A DNA stretch of 64,000 bases from Leptasterias polaris. Its lineage: Eukaryota; Echinodermata; Asteroidea; Forcipulatida; Asteriidae. A model generated the notes under the pieces. It was not told the origin of the DNA. It did no database searches and saw only the letters and a list, made by a program, of their open reading frames with translations. Positions 11,601 through 20,802 of this stretch are shown here, piece by piece (the first letter of the stretch is position 1; each line of letters opens with the position of its first letter). The position numbers and the translations under genes were made by a program. The stretch spans positions 682,001 to 746,000 of the forward strand of contig JAZGTN010000165.1 of NCBI GenBank assembly GCA_037783415.1, written 5' to 3'.

Positions 11601-14600
11601 TATCATGTCTGTTTAATCAACTAATTGTTAGACCCTCCTACTCTTGATACCATTTTCCAGCGAGTTGACCAACCACTTGAAACCAGTCAACCCCATGGGT
11701 TATAAATATGTGGTGGCACAATTGTAAGCAGAAGTAACTGTGTCCATGTGAAGATGCGTTCACCACATGATATCATTGCAGGCTGGCATAGTTGATCTAT
11801 CATTCAAAACCACTGTCCACTGGTTGCCTGGTTGATATTATGGTAAGACAGTAGGAGGGTTGACCGTGTGTCACAAGATGCATTCATTGCATGATATCAT
11901 AATGCAGTCTGGCATATCAATCAAAACCACACGAGTGGATAATATTGAATGGTCAGACAGTAGGAGGGTTAAGTTTCATACATGTATATCCAATAGATTC
12001 AAAAAGACCTTTGAAAAGTCTCATGTTAAGAAACATTATTTTTTGAATCTTACACATTCAATAATGTTCTCTTGCCACATTTGTTTTGTACAGTTCCCCA
12101 GAAGGGCACATTGATGATTACGACTGAGTTTGGCCGCATGACTGTCGCACCCAATGAGATCTGCGTCATTCAGGTGAGATATTTGGCGATCAGGTTGGCA
12201 TAGTGGTATATTGCCTTGCCTTCCACCTCTGGGACCCTGGTTCAAATCCCACCTGGGGGCACTATGCACATTGGGTTTTCAGTCCCTACCTGATTGCGTG
12301 GGTTTTTCCCTGTAATAGTTCTCTGGGGTTTTCCTCCCACATCTAAAACTGAAACTTCCTTCATTGTCTTCTCTCCATGGGGTTCTTGGCTAGTACAGTA
12401 ATTAAGTTTACTTTTCGGAGAGTCCTTGGCTTCACAACCAGAACTAATAAATGAAATGAAATGAAATAAAATTCCTCCCTACCTGGCATACAAAGCACCC
12501 GTAAATGCCGAATAAGATCTTCGTTATGCTCCCACCATCACAGCCATGTACCCTGTGTTCGATAGTAATTAGAAATGATGACTCATTCTACCAAATGGGA
12601 CCTGCCTATTTTTTCCTTCTAGCCTATTTTTATACCATGTATGGTATGGGACAGGGGTATCCCCCCCCCCTCCCCCAAATTAAGCCTGGGCGACTAGTGA
12701 AATTTACTACTCGACTAGTCGCGCCTCAAATAGTCGCAACTTCGACACTAGTAGCGACTAATTTTTCCACTAATAATTCCCATGATGCATTGCGGTTTAC
12801 AGTAAAATTCACGCTAAAAGGATTGAAGGATCGTGTCACTGATGTCTGATTGTGTTTCTTAAGTAAATTATGTTGTCGTGAATAGTCGTGAGCGACACAA
12901 TTCGTTCACCAAGCAAGTAGTCGCGACTATTTTTGTAGTAGTCGTGGCGGCGTGATTAATTGAGTAGTTGAAAAACGGTAGTTGCGACTCGACTAATTAA
13001 TCAATAAGTCGCGTCTTCGACACTAGTCGCACTAGTCGCCCAGGCTTACCCCCAATGTTCCCATATTTGAACACAACATTTTCCTCTTGTACAGAAGTAC
13101 CCCCCTGAATCCTCTGAAGAATTCCTGAGGTTCCAAGCACACAATGAAGACACAAGAGGGGGTACACCATGCCCCATGAGCACCAAATGCTTTTTGAAAC
13201 AAGTACACTTAAAAAAAGTATTGCTACACTTAAAAAAAGTATTGCTACACTTAAAAAAAGTATTGCTACACTTAAAAAAAGTATTGCTACACTTAAAATA
13301 AGTATTGCTACACTTAAAAAAAGTATTGCTACACTTAAAAAAAGCAATGATATTCTTCATCCCGATGCAACCTGGGTTCCGGGTCTTGTATAAGCTTCTT
13401 CATCCCCGATGCAACCTGGGTTCCGGGTCTTGTATAAGCTTCTTCATCCCCGATGCAACCTGGGTTCCGGGTCTTGTATAAGCTTCTTCATCCCCGATGC
13501 AACCTGGGTTCCGGGTCTTGTATAAGCTTCTTCATCCCCGATGCAACCTGGGTTCCGGGTCTTGTATAAGCTTCTTCATCCCCGATGCAACCTGGGTTCC
13601 GGGTCTTGTATAAGCTTATGCTTTTTACCTGGATCCCTCGTATCATTTCTGTTATTCTTTAAATATGCATTGTTAATCTGTTCATGAGAATATGATACAA
13701 AATAAACCAAAGCAAACTTTGACAAAGGTCTTTATCTCTAGTCCACGTAGGTAATCACTAAAATTACAACATTGTTTTGGTTTCACCCTTCACAGATGTG
13801 TGATTAGCACTGCATGCTCGTGCATCCTGTTATCTATAAAATATTCTCTTTGTGCTTTTAATTTTTTTTTATATCGATAGCAAGGGATGCGATTCAATGT
13901 TGAGATCAGTGAATCATCACGCGGCTACATTCTGGAAGTATTCAATGGTCACTTTAAGCTCCCTGACCTTGGACCTATTGGTAAGGCAACTAAACTCAGA
14001 TTCAGAAGAATGATGACTAACTTAGATTTCAATAAAAAAAATATGAATGCCATTGTTTATTTTAAAAATAATTCCATGCTACTTTAAACATTCCACGGTT
14101 GCAGTTAAAAAAACAAAAATCTTTTTCTTCCACAACATTACTGGGGAAGGGATTCAGTTCTTCAAATGCCGTGAGCATGAATACCGTCTCATTCTTACAT
14201 ACATCAGTGTTTCATTGATACCATATATCTTTGTTTTCTGTTACGCTTGTTTAGCAACTCTAAGCTGCCGTGAACCATTTTATTAGCCCATCAGAGTTCT
14301 TCTTGTAAGAGCCTTCAGTCTAATTCTAATTTCCATTCTGTTCATTGACCTCTTCCTTGTCTGTTGGGCCATTGTTCACATTTGCTCTTTATATAAACCA
14401 AAAATTGACAATTTAATTCTGGCATTTGACCCCCTCTAGGGTGGAGCAAAGGCATGGCTGTGTGGTTGGTTCGAATTACACGCAACCTTAGAATAGGTTT
14501 TTGCCATTTTTCTCAGGCCTTTTGATATCTTGAAATTTTCGTCATTGTCAGGTGCCAATGGCCTTGCCAACCCAAGGGACTTCCTGACACCATCAGCCTG

Positions 14601-17600
14601 GTATGAAGATCGCTCCTGCGACTACACCGTGGTGTCCAAGTACCAGGGTAAACTCTTCTACACCAAGCAGGAGCATTCGCCGTTTGATGTCGCAGCTTGG
14701 CATGGCAATTACTGCCCGTATAAGTACGACCTGGACAACTTTATGGTGATTAATGCCGTGGCGTTTGACCATGCTGTGAGTACACAATGATCAGCTTTAC
14801 TCTTTACAGATGAAATCTCACAAGTAATGAAATTAACATACCCTCAAATAATAATAATAATAATGGAAACTTATAAAGCGCCGGTATCCGCCGCAAGCGG
14901 TGCTCAAAGTGCCCTGCACTGTCACCTGTAGGTCTAAAGATACCTGTTTAGAGAAGATGATGACGAAATCTTTGTTCTAGATGCTGGAGGAAAAGCTCAA
15001 CGGGGAAACAAGCAATCAGAGGGGGGAGAGGGGGGCTGAAATCCAAATCCACATGAAAGGCTCCAGTAGGAAGTGAGATTCGAACCAAGGTCCACAGAAG
15101 TAAAAGATGGAGAAGCCAACCTGATTTCCAACTTGGGTGTTGACCCCAAACAGACTAAGGCCCAGTTTCACAAACTTTAAAGAATCACCATTACAAATGT
15201 AGGTGACCATATATCCAAGATTAACCATCTACTGTGCATATCACATTACAAACTATTAAAAACCCTGAGCACTAGTTCAGATGAAATTAGTTTTGTGGGA
15301 GTATTTCTTGGGCCCAAGATGAGTTTGATAAGCTAGAGTTAGAAACCACAGGATTTTCCCATTTTGTCAGTGAGTTGCTGATCCATATGCACTAGAAAAA
15401 GTGGCGGGGACTTCAGAACACCACCCATGGTGAAAAAACAGTCCACATTGCATGGGAAACTTTTGAAGGGGCATTATGGCCAAGACCAGGGCAACAGAGA
15501 TCATGGCATTTGTGGCCTACGTGTCATTCCAGCCCAGTAGCTTCACCAGTGGTGTACAAGAACACTATCTCGCTGCCCCAAAATTGCATCAGTAGAAGCA
15601 TATATTGAAGCCTGTATGTTAAAACTTCTAAGTGAGTTACAGCACACTTTAACAGCTTGAGTCAAGACTATAAGAACACCTGACCTACCACACCCTTCAC
15701 CCCATCTCATCTTACACTATTTCATTGCCAGGATCCGTCCATCTTCACCGTGCTTACCTGCCAATCTGATAAACCGGGCGTGGCCGTTGCAGACTTTGTT
15801 ATCTTTCCTCCACGCTGGTCCGTTCAAGAGCACACCTTCAGGCCCCCTTACTATCATCGTTAGTAACTCTTTATATATTCTATTAATTTGAAGTACATGT
15901 AGTTACTCCAGGTTGAACATGGTAGTGTTATTTTTGGTTTTACTCACCGTACACCAATAAGGGAATAAAAGAGTAGGCGATGAGGTCTTAAACAGGTGTT
16001 TAAAACAGGCTTCATCACTACGACTCTGCAATGGCCGTTTAAGACAGTCACTACTTTTTAAATTCCATTTATAAATGCCTTTTTTGTTAAAAAAGTATGG
16101 TGTAGAAAAATCTCTAAAACTTTTCTGATTCGTAGGCCTAATTTTTTAGGGACGTTAATCCTCAGGCTCCATTTCGCGAAACGTCAAATTGCATGGGACG
16201 CTCAATGATTGTGTGTGCGCACGTGGTAATTGAGTTTACATTGAGTACCATTATGTATTGATTGCTGTATGTGAGGTATTGCACCAATAAGCGTATGGTT
16301 ATGAGTGCCGAATGTTAATTCACAGCTCCAGTTATTTCTTTTTCTGCCAGTCTTAAAATGGTCATGTGACCACCTTTCAACCAATAGGACTGCCTGAGGG
16401 TATTTATGAATGTGTGATAAGCACTGTAAACTTAGTGCCTGCTGCATCCTGCGGAACAAAAAACCACAGGCAACTCAAGTGTTGTTCGAACCCACAACCC
16501 CGTACTCTAGAGTATAAGTCTTAACTGCTAGAGCTGTGGTCTAGTGGTAAGACACCTGCTTTAGATTGGCAAAGGTCATGGGTTTGAAACTCACCTAAGT
16601 AATCTTCCCCTTGTTTTTTTTTTCACAGAACTCGGGAAAGTACTGAGTACAGTGCTTAACTCACATCGGTGTAACCTACATTGGTGTTATTGTGCCGGTG
16701 AAACAAATATGAAAATCATAATAATTATAACGGAGATTGTTTTGTGTTTTTATTAATATTTTTAGGAAACTGTATGAGTGAGTTTATGGGCCTCATCAAG
16801 GGGAAATACGAAGCAAAGGTAAGGATATTATTAGCTATCAAATAATAAACCACAAGGGAAACTGACTGGGTAAATTTTTAAATGATTTTGGGTTGAACAA
16901 AGAAAAATTAACTAGAGCGGGATTTGAACCAACGACCTCCGGTTTAACGTGCCGGCGCTCTACCAACTGAGCTATCTAGCCCTATGTTGGCGGTTTCCCT
17001 ATTTTGTCAATATCTTTGTTCGGGGGGTGCCAGTCAGAAGCCATTCAACCGCAAACTGCCGTGTAGCCAGGGATCACACCCAAATCCCGCTCTAGTCAAT
17101 TTTTCTTTGTTCAACCCAAAATCATTTAAAATTTACCCAGTCAGTTTCCCTTGTGGTTTATTATTTGATATCTGATATAAAAAGTCGCATCCCCTTAAGG
17201 TGATCCCCTGATATTATTAGCTATCACGCGAGCGCTAGTGGTATCTGGCTACCTCGATTTGATTCAGAGGAAAACAACGTGACTGTTAGGGCTTGCCCTT
17301 AATGGTAGCAATCACAACCAGGGCACAATTTCATGACTCTGCTTACCGTAAGCAAAGAATCAGGGCTTACAGAAGCAGGGAATTCCGCACTTACGCCAAG
17401 CGTATTTCACAGGTTACCAGGGAATGCTTGCTTGTGCACTTGTGTATTCCACGCTACTAGGCATTTTTCACTTTACACAGCTAGCGCAGAAATTCGGCGC
17501 TTGCCCGGTGATCGTAAGCGCAGAATTTGGCGGTAAGCAGAGCCTTGAAATTGGGCCCAGTCTAATGGTTAAATGAAATTACATTCACAAACTCAAGGAA

Positions 17601-18955
17601 GAAATATAAACATAATGCATTATTAATTAGGTTGCACAGTTTTCAGCAGCCCACAGGGCAAGTTAAAAAATTGTGTTCCCACAGCAGTTTTTACAAGAAA
17701 ATGTATGCCAGGCTAGTGTTAAGTCATCAGAAAGATACATTTCTGATAATACTTGAAGTCTTGCCTACTAAAACTTTCTGTGGGCAAGTGCAATGCCTGA
17801 CTTTCTTAACTTTGTAGCCTAAATTGTCCACTTCATGGTGTTTTTGTTTACAGGAAGAAGGATTCCAAGCAGGGGGTGCGACTCTACACAGTATGATGAC
17901 CCCCCATGGACCTGATGCTGCGTGCTTCGAAGGAGCCTCCAACGCCGATTTAAAACCACATAGAGTAGCTGATGGTACTATGGTAAGCTATCAATTCTAT
18001 CAATGGCTGAACCGGACATTTTCATTTCGAGGAAGAGTGGTGGGGGAGGGTATAGAAATATTTAGGGGGCTTTATACTTTACCAAAGTAATACATTGAAG
18101 ATTAGTTGATGTACTGAACTTAGCCCTGGAGGCCTTTGACTTTCATATAAATAAAAAATCCTGAATATGAGGGCGGAAAAGTTATTATTCTATTGACGAA
18201 TAGCTGTTGTCCAAGACCCAAGTTCAAGTTCACATTTTAGATGAACAAGAGCGTTCCCGTTGGAACACGCCTGCAATCCATTGGATCGCCAGAAGGTTCC
18301 GCTAGACCGCAACACTGTGCCAAAGTACAGAAGCAATCAATCTTACATGAGTGAATACGCGCATTATCATTTTGAACGTTCCGATGGAACGTCTTGGCGG
18401 TCGAACAGAACGGTGAATGAGCATGCGCTGGAATAATACTTATCCGATCCAATTAGAACATTCCTACTGTTCTGACTTTTGAGATGCTCCCTGACTTGGG
18501 TGAATGTTATCACTCCACCAATTCATTATTTTATAATATATATATAATTTTTTTCATGGAGGGGGGCAGGCGGGGGGATTTTAAACTTTTCTTGGATTTT
18601 GTATTTTGTGTAATTTCATGTGCATTTGTAGCCAGTGGCATCGGAGTTTAAAGGCTTTCGAGTCACAGTTGTTTAGTTAACTTTTCTAATTCCAGGCATG
18701 TGCCATTGGCTTTTCGTCCCTTTTGTATTGCTTTGTACTTTCTGTATTTTGTTTGTTCTTTTTGATATGCCGAATAAATAATAATAATAATAATAATTCA
18801 GAGGGTTTTGCTGTTTGTTTTTCCTAAAGGCATTCATGTTTGAGAGTTCCTTCAGCATGGCTATAACGAAATGGGGCGGTCTAACCTGCCAGAAGGTTGA
18901 CGAGAAGTACAAAGAATGCTGGGAGCCACTCCAGAAACACTTCAAGCCGTCTTAA
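2587..18955 (+). CDS. HGD: Homogentisate 1,2-dioxygenase, complete gene of 13 coding exons
   Basis: The enzyme opens the aromatic ring of homogentisate with O2 to give maleylacetoacetate in tyrosine and phenylalanine breakdown (cytosolic, Fe(II)-dependent, hexameric in human). Coding exons: 2587-2610, 5291-5362, 6341-6535, 7352-7411, 7857-7948, 11246-11280, 12094-12173, 13881-13980, 14552-14775, 15732-15858, 16766-16818, 17854-17982, 18830-18955. All introns are GT-AG and the frame closes with no stop, giving 438 residues (human 445). Family signatures include [37 protein letters not shown] and MTPHGPDA. Iron ligands His336, Glu342 and His372 and catalytic His293 (human 335, 341, 371, 292) are all present. 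The start ATG gives MADDGKLK before the conserved core, as in human. The gene looks intact. Confidence 0.98.
3216..3570 (+). mobile_element. tRNA-derived SINE in HGD intron 1
   Basis: A tRNA-like head (CCCAGCAGTTAAGAGCATTG as degenerate box A region, GGTTCGAGTCC as box B at about 3296-3306) is followed by AAGCAAGACACTTATTAACC and an A-rich AGAAATAGAAATAGAGAG tail. The body word AAGCAAGACACTT is shared with the better-preserved SINE at 50574 (GAGCAAGACACTT), so both belong to one family. It shows no coding capacity. Confidence 0.7.
3978..5123 (+). mobile_element. Kolobok-like TTAA transposon, non-autonomous
   Basis: A 1146-bp element is flanked by TTAA at 3974-3977 and 5124-5127. Its terminal inverted repeats start AGGGCCTATGAAATAG on the left and AGGGCCTATGAAGTGG (complement) on the right, 14 of 16 bases identical. 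It carries a THAP zinc-finger reading frame near the left end. TTAA duplications together with a THAP protein are the hallmark of the Kolobok superfamily; piggyBac also uses TTAA but lacks THAP. No catalytic transposase domain is visible, so it is probably non-mobile by itself. Confidence 0.75.
4183..4362 (+). CDS. THAP-domain zinc finger, short ORF in transposon
   Basis: A 59-codon frame starts [20 protein letters not shown]. The C2CH zinc ligands are Cys5, Cys10, Cys55 and His58, with the family's Pro24 (KFPSDP) and invariant Trp33 (RRIW) in place. THAP domains bind DNA sequence-specifically and occur in P-element and Kolobok transposases. The frame stops one residue after His58, before the AVPTP-type tail that normally ends the fold. 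It is therefore truncated, or an exon whose donor was not identified. It lies inside the TTAA element, about 200 bp from its left end. Confidence 0.7.
   Translation: MPSRCVAAGCSNTTKDAVSVHKFPSDPKFRRIWTANVKLTRAKMVWTERAAYALCSAHS
5291..5362 (+). CDS. HGD: HGD coding exon 2
   Basis: Residues 9-32, phase 0 at both ends, acceptor CTGCAG and donor GTGAGA. It contains the conserved [15 protein letters not shown] segment near the N-terminus. Confidence 0.97.
5595..6033 (+). mobile_element. Dimeric tRNA-derived SINE with 13-bp target duplication
   Basis: CAAATTCTTATGC at 5582-5594 is repeated at 6034-6046. Between them are a 5'-truncated unit (only the 3' half of the tRNA-like head, then tail) and a full unit whose tRNA-like head runs from about 5887 to 5960 (box A TAGCTCAGTTGG, box B GGTTCAAATCC). 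Both units end CAGTTTCCCTTGTGGTTTAT. This is a head-to-tail dimer inserted by target-primed retrotransposition into HGD intron 2. Confidence 0.85.
6341..6535 (+). CDS. HGD: HGD coding exon 3
   Basis: Residues 33-97, phase 0 at both ends. It contains [17 protein letters not shown] and the motif [12 protein letters not shown]. At 65 codons it is the second largest exon of the gene, after exon 9. Confidence 0.98.
6591..7272 (+). repeat. 46-bp minisatellite in HGD intron 3
   Basis: About 15 tandem copies of a unit of about 46 bp containing GATCCCTACTGACCTGGAAT and CTCATTCT. Copies tend to alternate between CTGAGCCAGGTC and CTAGGCCAGGTC, suggesting a 92-bp higher-order unit. Each unit contains GACCT...AGGTC, a short internal palindrome. 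The edges are more diverged than the centre. The array ends about 80 bp before exon 4. Confidence 0.9.
7352..7411 (+). CDS. HGD: HGD coding exon 4
   Basis: Residues 98-117 ([20 protein letters not shown]), phase 0 at both ends. It aligns with human LRWKPFEIP...VDFV. Donor GTAAGA. Confidence 0.96.
7857..7948 (+). CDS. HGD: HGD coding exon 5
   Basis: Residues 118-147 plus two bases of Lys148. It contains TVCGAGD and [16 protein letters not shown]. Donor GTATGT. Intron 5 behind it is the largest of the gene (3.3 kb). Confidence 0.97.
8205..8515 (-). mobile_element. Degenerate SINE fragments in HGD intron 5
   Basis: 8338-8515 matches the spacer and tail of the tRNA SINE family at 5595 in scrambled order (TTCGGGGTGCCAGTCAGAA, then CAGTTTCCCTTGTGGTTTAT). 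8205-8337 (GCACCGGCAGGCAAATGGG, ACCCATTTACTCCTGG) looks like another diverged short repeat. No tRNA head is preserved. Confidence 0.5.
8597..8964. mobile_element. TTAA MITE, family 1
   Basis: A 368-bp element with terminal inverted repeats AGGCACTGTACACG at the left and CATGTTCAGTGCCT at the right, flanked by TTAA (3') and its decayed form GTAA (5'). It is nearly identical to 23103-23470, 23851-24220 and 45496-45860. An internal hairpin contains CTTCATGCATGAAG. It has no coding capacity. Confidence 0.85.
9138..9530. mobile_element. TTAA MITE, family 2
   Basis: A 393-bp element starting AGGGTCTTTATACGG and ending TACTGTGCCT, with TTAA on both sides (9134-9137, 9531-9534). An internal hairpin has GTTTCTGTCAGAAACGCTTC. 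It is related to 21429-21792, 54892-55280 and the split copy at 23058. Confidence 0.85.
9541..9865 (-). pseudogene. MYND zinc-finger exon or captured fragment
   Basis: Minus-strand frame after a good acceptor (CTTTTTCAG). It reads [19 protein letters not shown] then RSHKHLC, the second part of a MYND zinc finger (C-x2-C, YC-x3-C, H-x3-C), followed by about 70 residues ([19 protein letters not shown]) without a known signature. The first CxxC pair is missing, so an upstream exon is needed or lost. The last ten codons and the stop come from the inverted-repeat terminus at 9552, so the natural C-terminus is gone. It lies in HGD intron 5, antisense to HGD. MYND fingers mediate protein contacts. 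Probably a captured or dead fragment. Confidence 0.6.
9552..10241. mobile_element. Inverted-repeat element enclosing a MYND gene fragment
   Basis: ACCGATCCATTAAGCCAC at 9552 matches the left end of the compact hairpin at 10087. The right end GGCTTAATGGATCGGT finishes at 10241. The interval thus reads as one about 690-bp element with inverted ends holding a minus-strand zinc-finger fragment, or as two adjacent copies with one partly lost. Inference from the shared termini. Confidence 0.45.
10087..10241. mobile_element. 155-bp hairpin MITE, copy 1
   Basis: Ends ACCGATCCATTAAGCC and GGCTTAATGGATCGGT. The inner arms also pair (ACCAATCACAACCGCGAAA with TTTCGCGGCTGTGATTGGT), so the whole unit folds into one hairpin. 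A second copy lies at 21122-21277. Confidence 0.85.
10242..11245 (+). other. HGD intron 5, 3' part
   Basis: About 1 kb of A+T-rich intron. CCTTGTGGGGTCTTTTACAC and TGGACCCCACAGAGG / TGGACCCCACAAACC form a loose local inverted pattern near 10465-10595. Nothing else is recognised. Confidence 0.6.
11246..11280 (+). CDS. HGD: HGD coding exon 6
   Basis: A 35-bp micro-exon completing Lys148 and encoding [11 protein letters not shown] (149-159) plus the first base of Val160. Acceptor CATGCAG and donor GTAAGA. Found only by matching the family and the splice phases. Confidence 0.96.
11740..11970 (+). repeat. Tandem duplication of about 115 bp in HGD intron 6
   Basis: Copy A 11740-11861 and copy B 11862-11970 share CACATGATATCATTGCAG / TGCATGATATCATAATGCAG, TCAAAACCAC and end with ACAGTAGGAGGGTT. 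Divergence shows the duplication is old. Confidence 0.75.
12094..12173 (+). CDS. HGD: HGD coding exon 7
   Basis: Completes Val160 and encodes residues 161-186, including [18 protein letters not shown], the cupin-like strand region. Acceptor TTGTACAG and donor GTGAGA. Confidence 0.97.
12190..12470 (+). mobile_element. tRNA-derived SINE in HGD intron 7
   Basis: The head begins GGTTGGCATAGTGGTATATT (box A-like) and has box B GGTTCAAATCC. The body has GGGTTTTTCCCTGTAATAG and GGGTTTTCCTCCCACATC. The tail is ATGAAATGAAATGAAAT. It is a different family from the SINE at 5595. Confidence 0.75.
12681..13048. mobile_element. hAT-like MITE
   Basis: 368 bp with a perfect 19-bp terminal inverted repeat TAAGCCTGGGCGACTAGTG. 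The flanks CCCCAAAT and CCCCCAAT differ at one position, as expected of an aged 8-bp duplication, which fits hAT elements. Many internal GACTAGT / AGTCGCG words pair with each other. It shows no coding capacity. Confidence 0.7.
13203..13347 (+). repeat. 21-bp minisatellite
   Basis: About seven units of ACACTTAAAAAAAGTATTGCT, one with an AATAAG variant. Because 21 is divisible by 3, spurious open frames run through it on both strands. Confidence 0.95.
13353..13617 (+). repeat. 44-bp minisatellite
   Basis: Six near-identical units containing CTTCATCCCCGATGCAACC and GGGTTCCGGGTCTTGTATAA. It abuts the 21-bp array with only a few bases between them. The first copy lacks one C. Confidence 0.95.
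13881..13980 (+). CDS. HGD: HGD coding exon 8
   Basis: Residues 187-219 plus one base of Gly220. It contains [20 protein letters not shown]. Acceptor ATCGATAG and donor GTAAGG. Confidence 0.97.
14552..14775 (+). CDS. HGD: HGD coding exon 9
   Basis: Completes Gly220 and encodes 221-294. It includes [34 protein letters not shown] and the catalytic-base segment AVAFDHA, where the His is residue 293. Confidence 0.98.
14846..15200 (-). mobile_element. Possible SINE, minus orientation, HGD intron 9
   Basis: The (AAT)n at 14848-14863 followed by GGAAACTTATAAAGCGCCGG reads as a reversed 3' tail. AGATTCGAACC near 15077 is the complement of a box B. The right border is unclear. Confidence 0.4.
15732..15858 (+). 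CDS. HGD: HGD coding exon 10
   Basis: Residues 295-336 plus one base of Arg337. It has [23 protein letters not shown] and FRPPYYH, whose final His336 is the first Fe(II) ligand. Donor GTTAGT. Confidence 0.98.
16529..16728 (+). mobile_element. tRNA-derived SINE in HGD intron 10
   Basis: The head begins GAGCTGTGGTCTAGTGGTAA (box A) with a degenerate box B GGTTTGAAACT near 16582. The tail includes CGGGAAAGTACTGAGTACAG. The same tail motif appears alone at 47258 (CAGGAAAGTACCGAGTACAC), a fragment of the same family. Confidence 0.6.
16766..16818 (+). CDS. HGD: HGD coding exon 11
   Basis: Completes Arg337 and encodes [17 protein letters not shown] (338-354). Glu342 is the second Fe(II) ligand. 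Acceptor TTTTTAG and donor GTAAGG. Confidence 0.98.
16841..17209. mobile_element. Composite inverted SINE with 17-bp target duplication
   Basis: GATATTATTAGCTATCA occurs at 16824-16840 and 17210-17226. Inside, a reversed SINE (tail first, tRNA-like head on the minus strand at about 16910-16981) joins a forward-oriented tail that begins in the middle of a tRNA head (AAATCCCGCTCTAGTC at 17082). One insertion event thus carries two units in opposite orientation, in HGD intron 11, starting 22 bp behind the splice donor. Confidence 0.8.
17854..17982 (+). CDS. HGD: HGD coding exon 12
   Basis: Residues 355-397, phase 0 at both ends. [18 protein letters not shown] holds His372, the third Fe(II) ligand. 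It ends RVADGTM. Donor GTAAGC. Confidence 0.98.
18830..18955 (+). CDS. HGD: HGD coding exon 13 with stop
   Basis: Residues 398-438 and TAA at 18953-18955. It reads [18 protein letters not shown] and ends [13 protein letters not shown]. It is a few residues shorter than the human C-terminus. Confidence 0.97.
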   Translation, partial: AFMFESSFSMAITKWGGLTCQKVDEKYKECWEPLQKHFKPS

Positions 18956-20020
18956 AACGGATTTATACATGGGACATAGAAACACAATGAGAGAAGAAAG
19001 ACACAAAACCTAGTCCATTGACCCAATCCCCTTGCGTCTTCATTACAATTTGCTTGGTTCCCCTGTTTTGGGGATCAATGTCCCTTTGTGTTCTATACTA
19101 AGTAGTGCGCATTTTAGGTGATGGGGCGTTTACACACTTACCTTAATTAATGTTTATTTGCAGTTTGACATCGGGGGGGGGGGGGGGGGGAGCTCACAAC
19201 CAAAACACCCTAAAATGAACATACATTGAGAAGTGGGCCTAAGTTGTTAGTGTTGGGCTTTGGGGTAGAAAATGTTGCTTGTTTAATTGATCTGTTAAGC
19301 GAAAATTACACAATATATATTACATGGTTTATTGGCTGGTAACCTGTTTCTTCTAAACAACCAATTTATATTCTTAACATAATGCTTGTGCAATTTTATA
19401 GGCCTTACTGAAAGGGGCGGAGCAGCTGTGAGGAGGGGGGAATGTGCCTCGGGTTCTGCCTTAGAGGCACTAAATCTGTAATTAGTGGGGGTTGGGTCAT
19501 GATTGTTTGTGCTAATATCTCAAAATAATGTTTAGATTTTCGAATACAAAGTGAGTGAAGAGGCACCATCCTCTAACCTTTCTCCGGGCGCCACAAACTC
19601 TAGCTATGCCACTGGGGTTGAGGATTGAGGGCTCTGGCCACAACTTGCCAGATTGAATGGGCAGATTGAATGGGCCTGTAAGGAACATCTTAACAAACTT
19701 GGAATAAGGACCCAGCCCTACTGACATCACTTGAGTAGGGCGCCCTCGTGTAAAGGTCAAAACAAGGTCGATCGTTTGCATAAAGATCTGTGCGTTTTCT
19801 ATTGTTTCATCATCGGTTTACTTCTAAGATAGCAGCTGGATGACATCAATGCATAAGGTCTGTTCAAAATTCATCAGTCATCAGAAGCAATGCCTTTAGG
19901 GTTAGTCTTGGTTCAATACATTTGTAATCGTACAAACGCGTGTGGAATACGGAGAAATATAACGCTTCTGCGTCGGATATGGGATGCAGAAATGCTATAT
20001 TTTCCGTACTGTGCGTGCCC

Positions 20021-20452
20021 GCGTGTGATAACAAATTCATCTTCAAGCAAACTTGACGCGCATGATGAACGCAATAGACCCCTTGCATATGACGTCACAC
20101 TCTTTAAAAAAACGCCCTCACTGAGGCCAAAAAGCGCCCTCACTCAGGCAAAAGGAGGCAGATCAATTGTCAATACCTGTTCTTTGTGCGTAAAAATGTG
20201 TGTGTGTGACCTCAGCGTACCTGTAGCGTTTTGCATTATGCAACAGGTCTATGCGTGGTGTCCGAACAACTGTACGGGTCTTTCATATACTAAGCTCTCA
20301 ATAGCACAATACGCGGAGTTTGATTAGCGTAATGCACAGGGTGTGATATGGGCTGTGCGATATAAGTTTATATCACACTCCTTGTTGCTAGAGATCTACC
20401 AATCAGAATCGAGGAATTCAAGTTTGCTTGAAGATAGTATTCATTATCACGC
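20021..20452. mobile_element. Inverted-repeat element behind HGD
   Basis: Arms of about 35 bp at 20021-20056 and 20419-20452 share TCTTCAAGCAAACTTGA and its complement and the GCGTG(TG)ATAA ends. The interior has no coding signal. Confidence 0.6.
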
Positions 20453-20796
20453 AGTTCACTGCACACTACATGTACATTTACGACAATAGTGATGGGAATT
20501 GTTGCACTTTTAGAACGTCTTGTAGCAAGACTATTGTTTGTGGTGATTATTTTAAACAAGAATGTCACCCTGAAATCTGTACACACAGGGTGTGTTTTTA
20601 CAATTAAATGGTGCACAAAGTGACACCATGTTTGTTTTTTAAAGGGGAAAGGATTTCAAAGCTGCAGCCTCATAATAGAAATACATATATATATTATATA
20701 GTTTTCTTTTTATCTTGTTTTTAATTTTTTGTGGGAAGAGGTGGAAGGATGGTAATTAGACAAGTTTTTACCATAGCGTCTAAACAGAAATTATAA

Positions 20797-20802
20797 AATA
20801 AA
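20797..20802 (+). terminator. Candidate HGD polyadenylation signal
   Basis: AATAAA lies in TTATAAAATAAAACAATTTC. Assigned to HGD only because it is the first clean hexamer downstream on the plus strand. Confidence 0.35.

Larger units (their letters stand above)
18956..20802 (+). other. HGD 3' UTR and downstream sequence
   Basis: No coding sequence is seen. It holds an 18-G run at 19173-19190 and an inverted-repeat element at 20021-20452. The first clear AATAAA on the plus strand is at 20797-20802, giving a possible 1.8-kb 3' UTR. A nearer non-canonical signal cannot be excluded. Confidence 0.4.

Noticed and set aside
12997..13393. Frames reading repeated LKKSIAT or FLSVAIL
   Set aside because: Translation of the 21-bp minisatellite; the hydrophobic look is coincidental.
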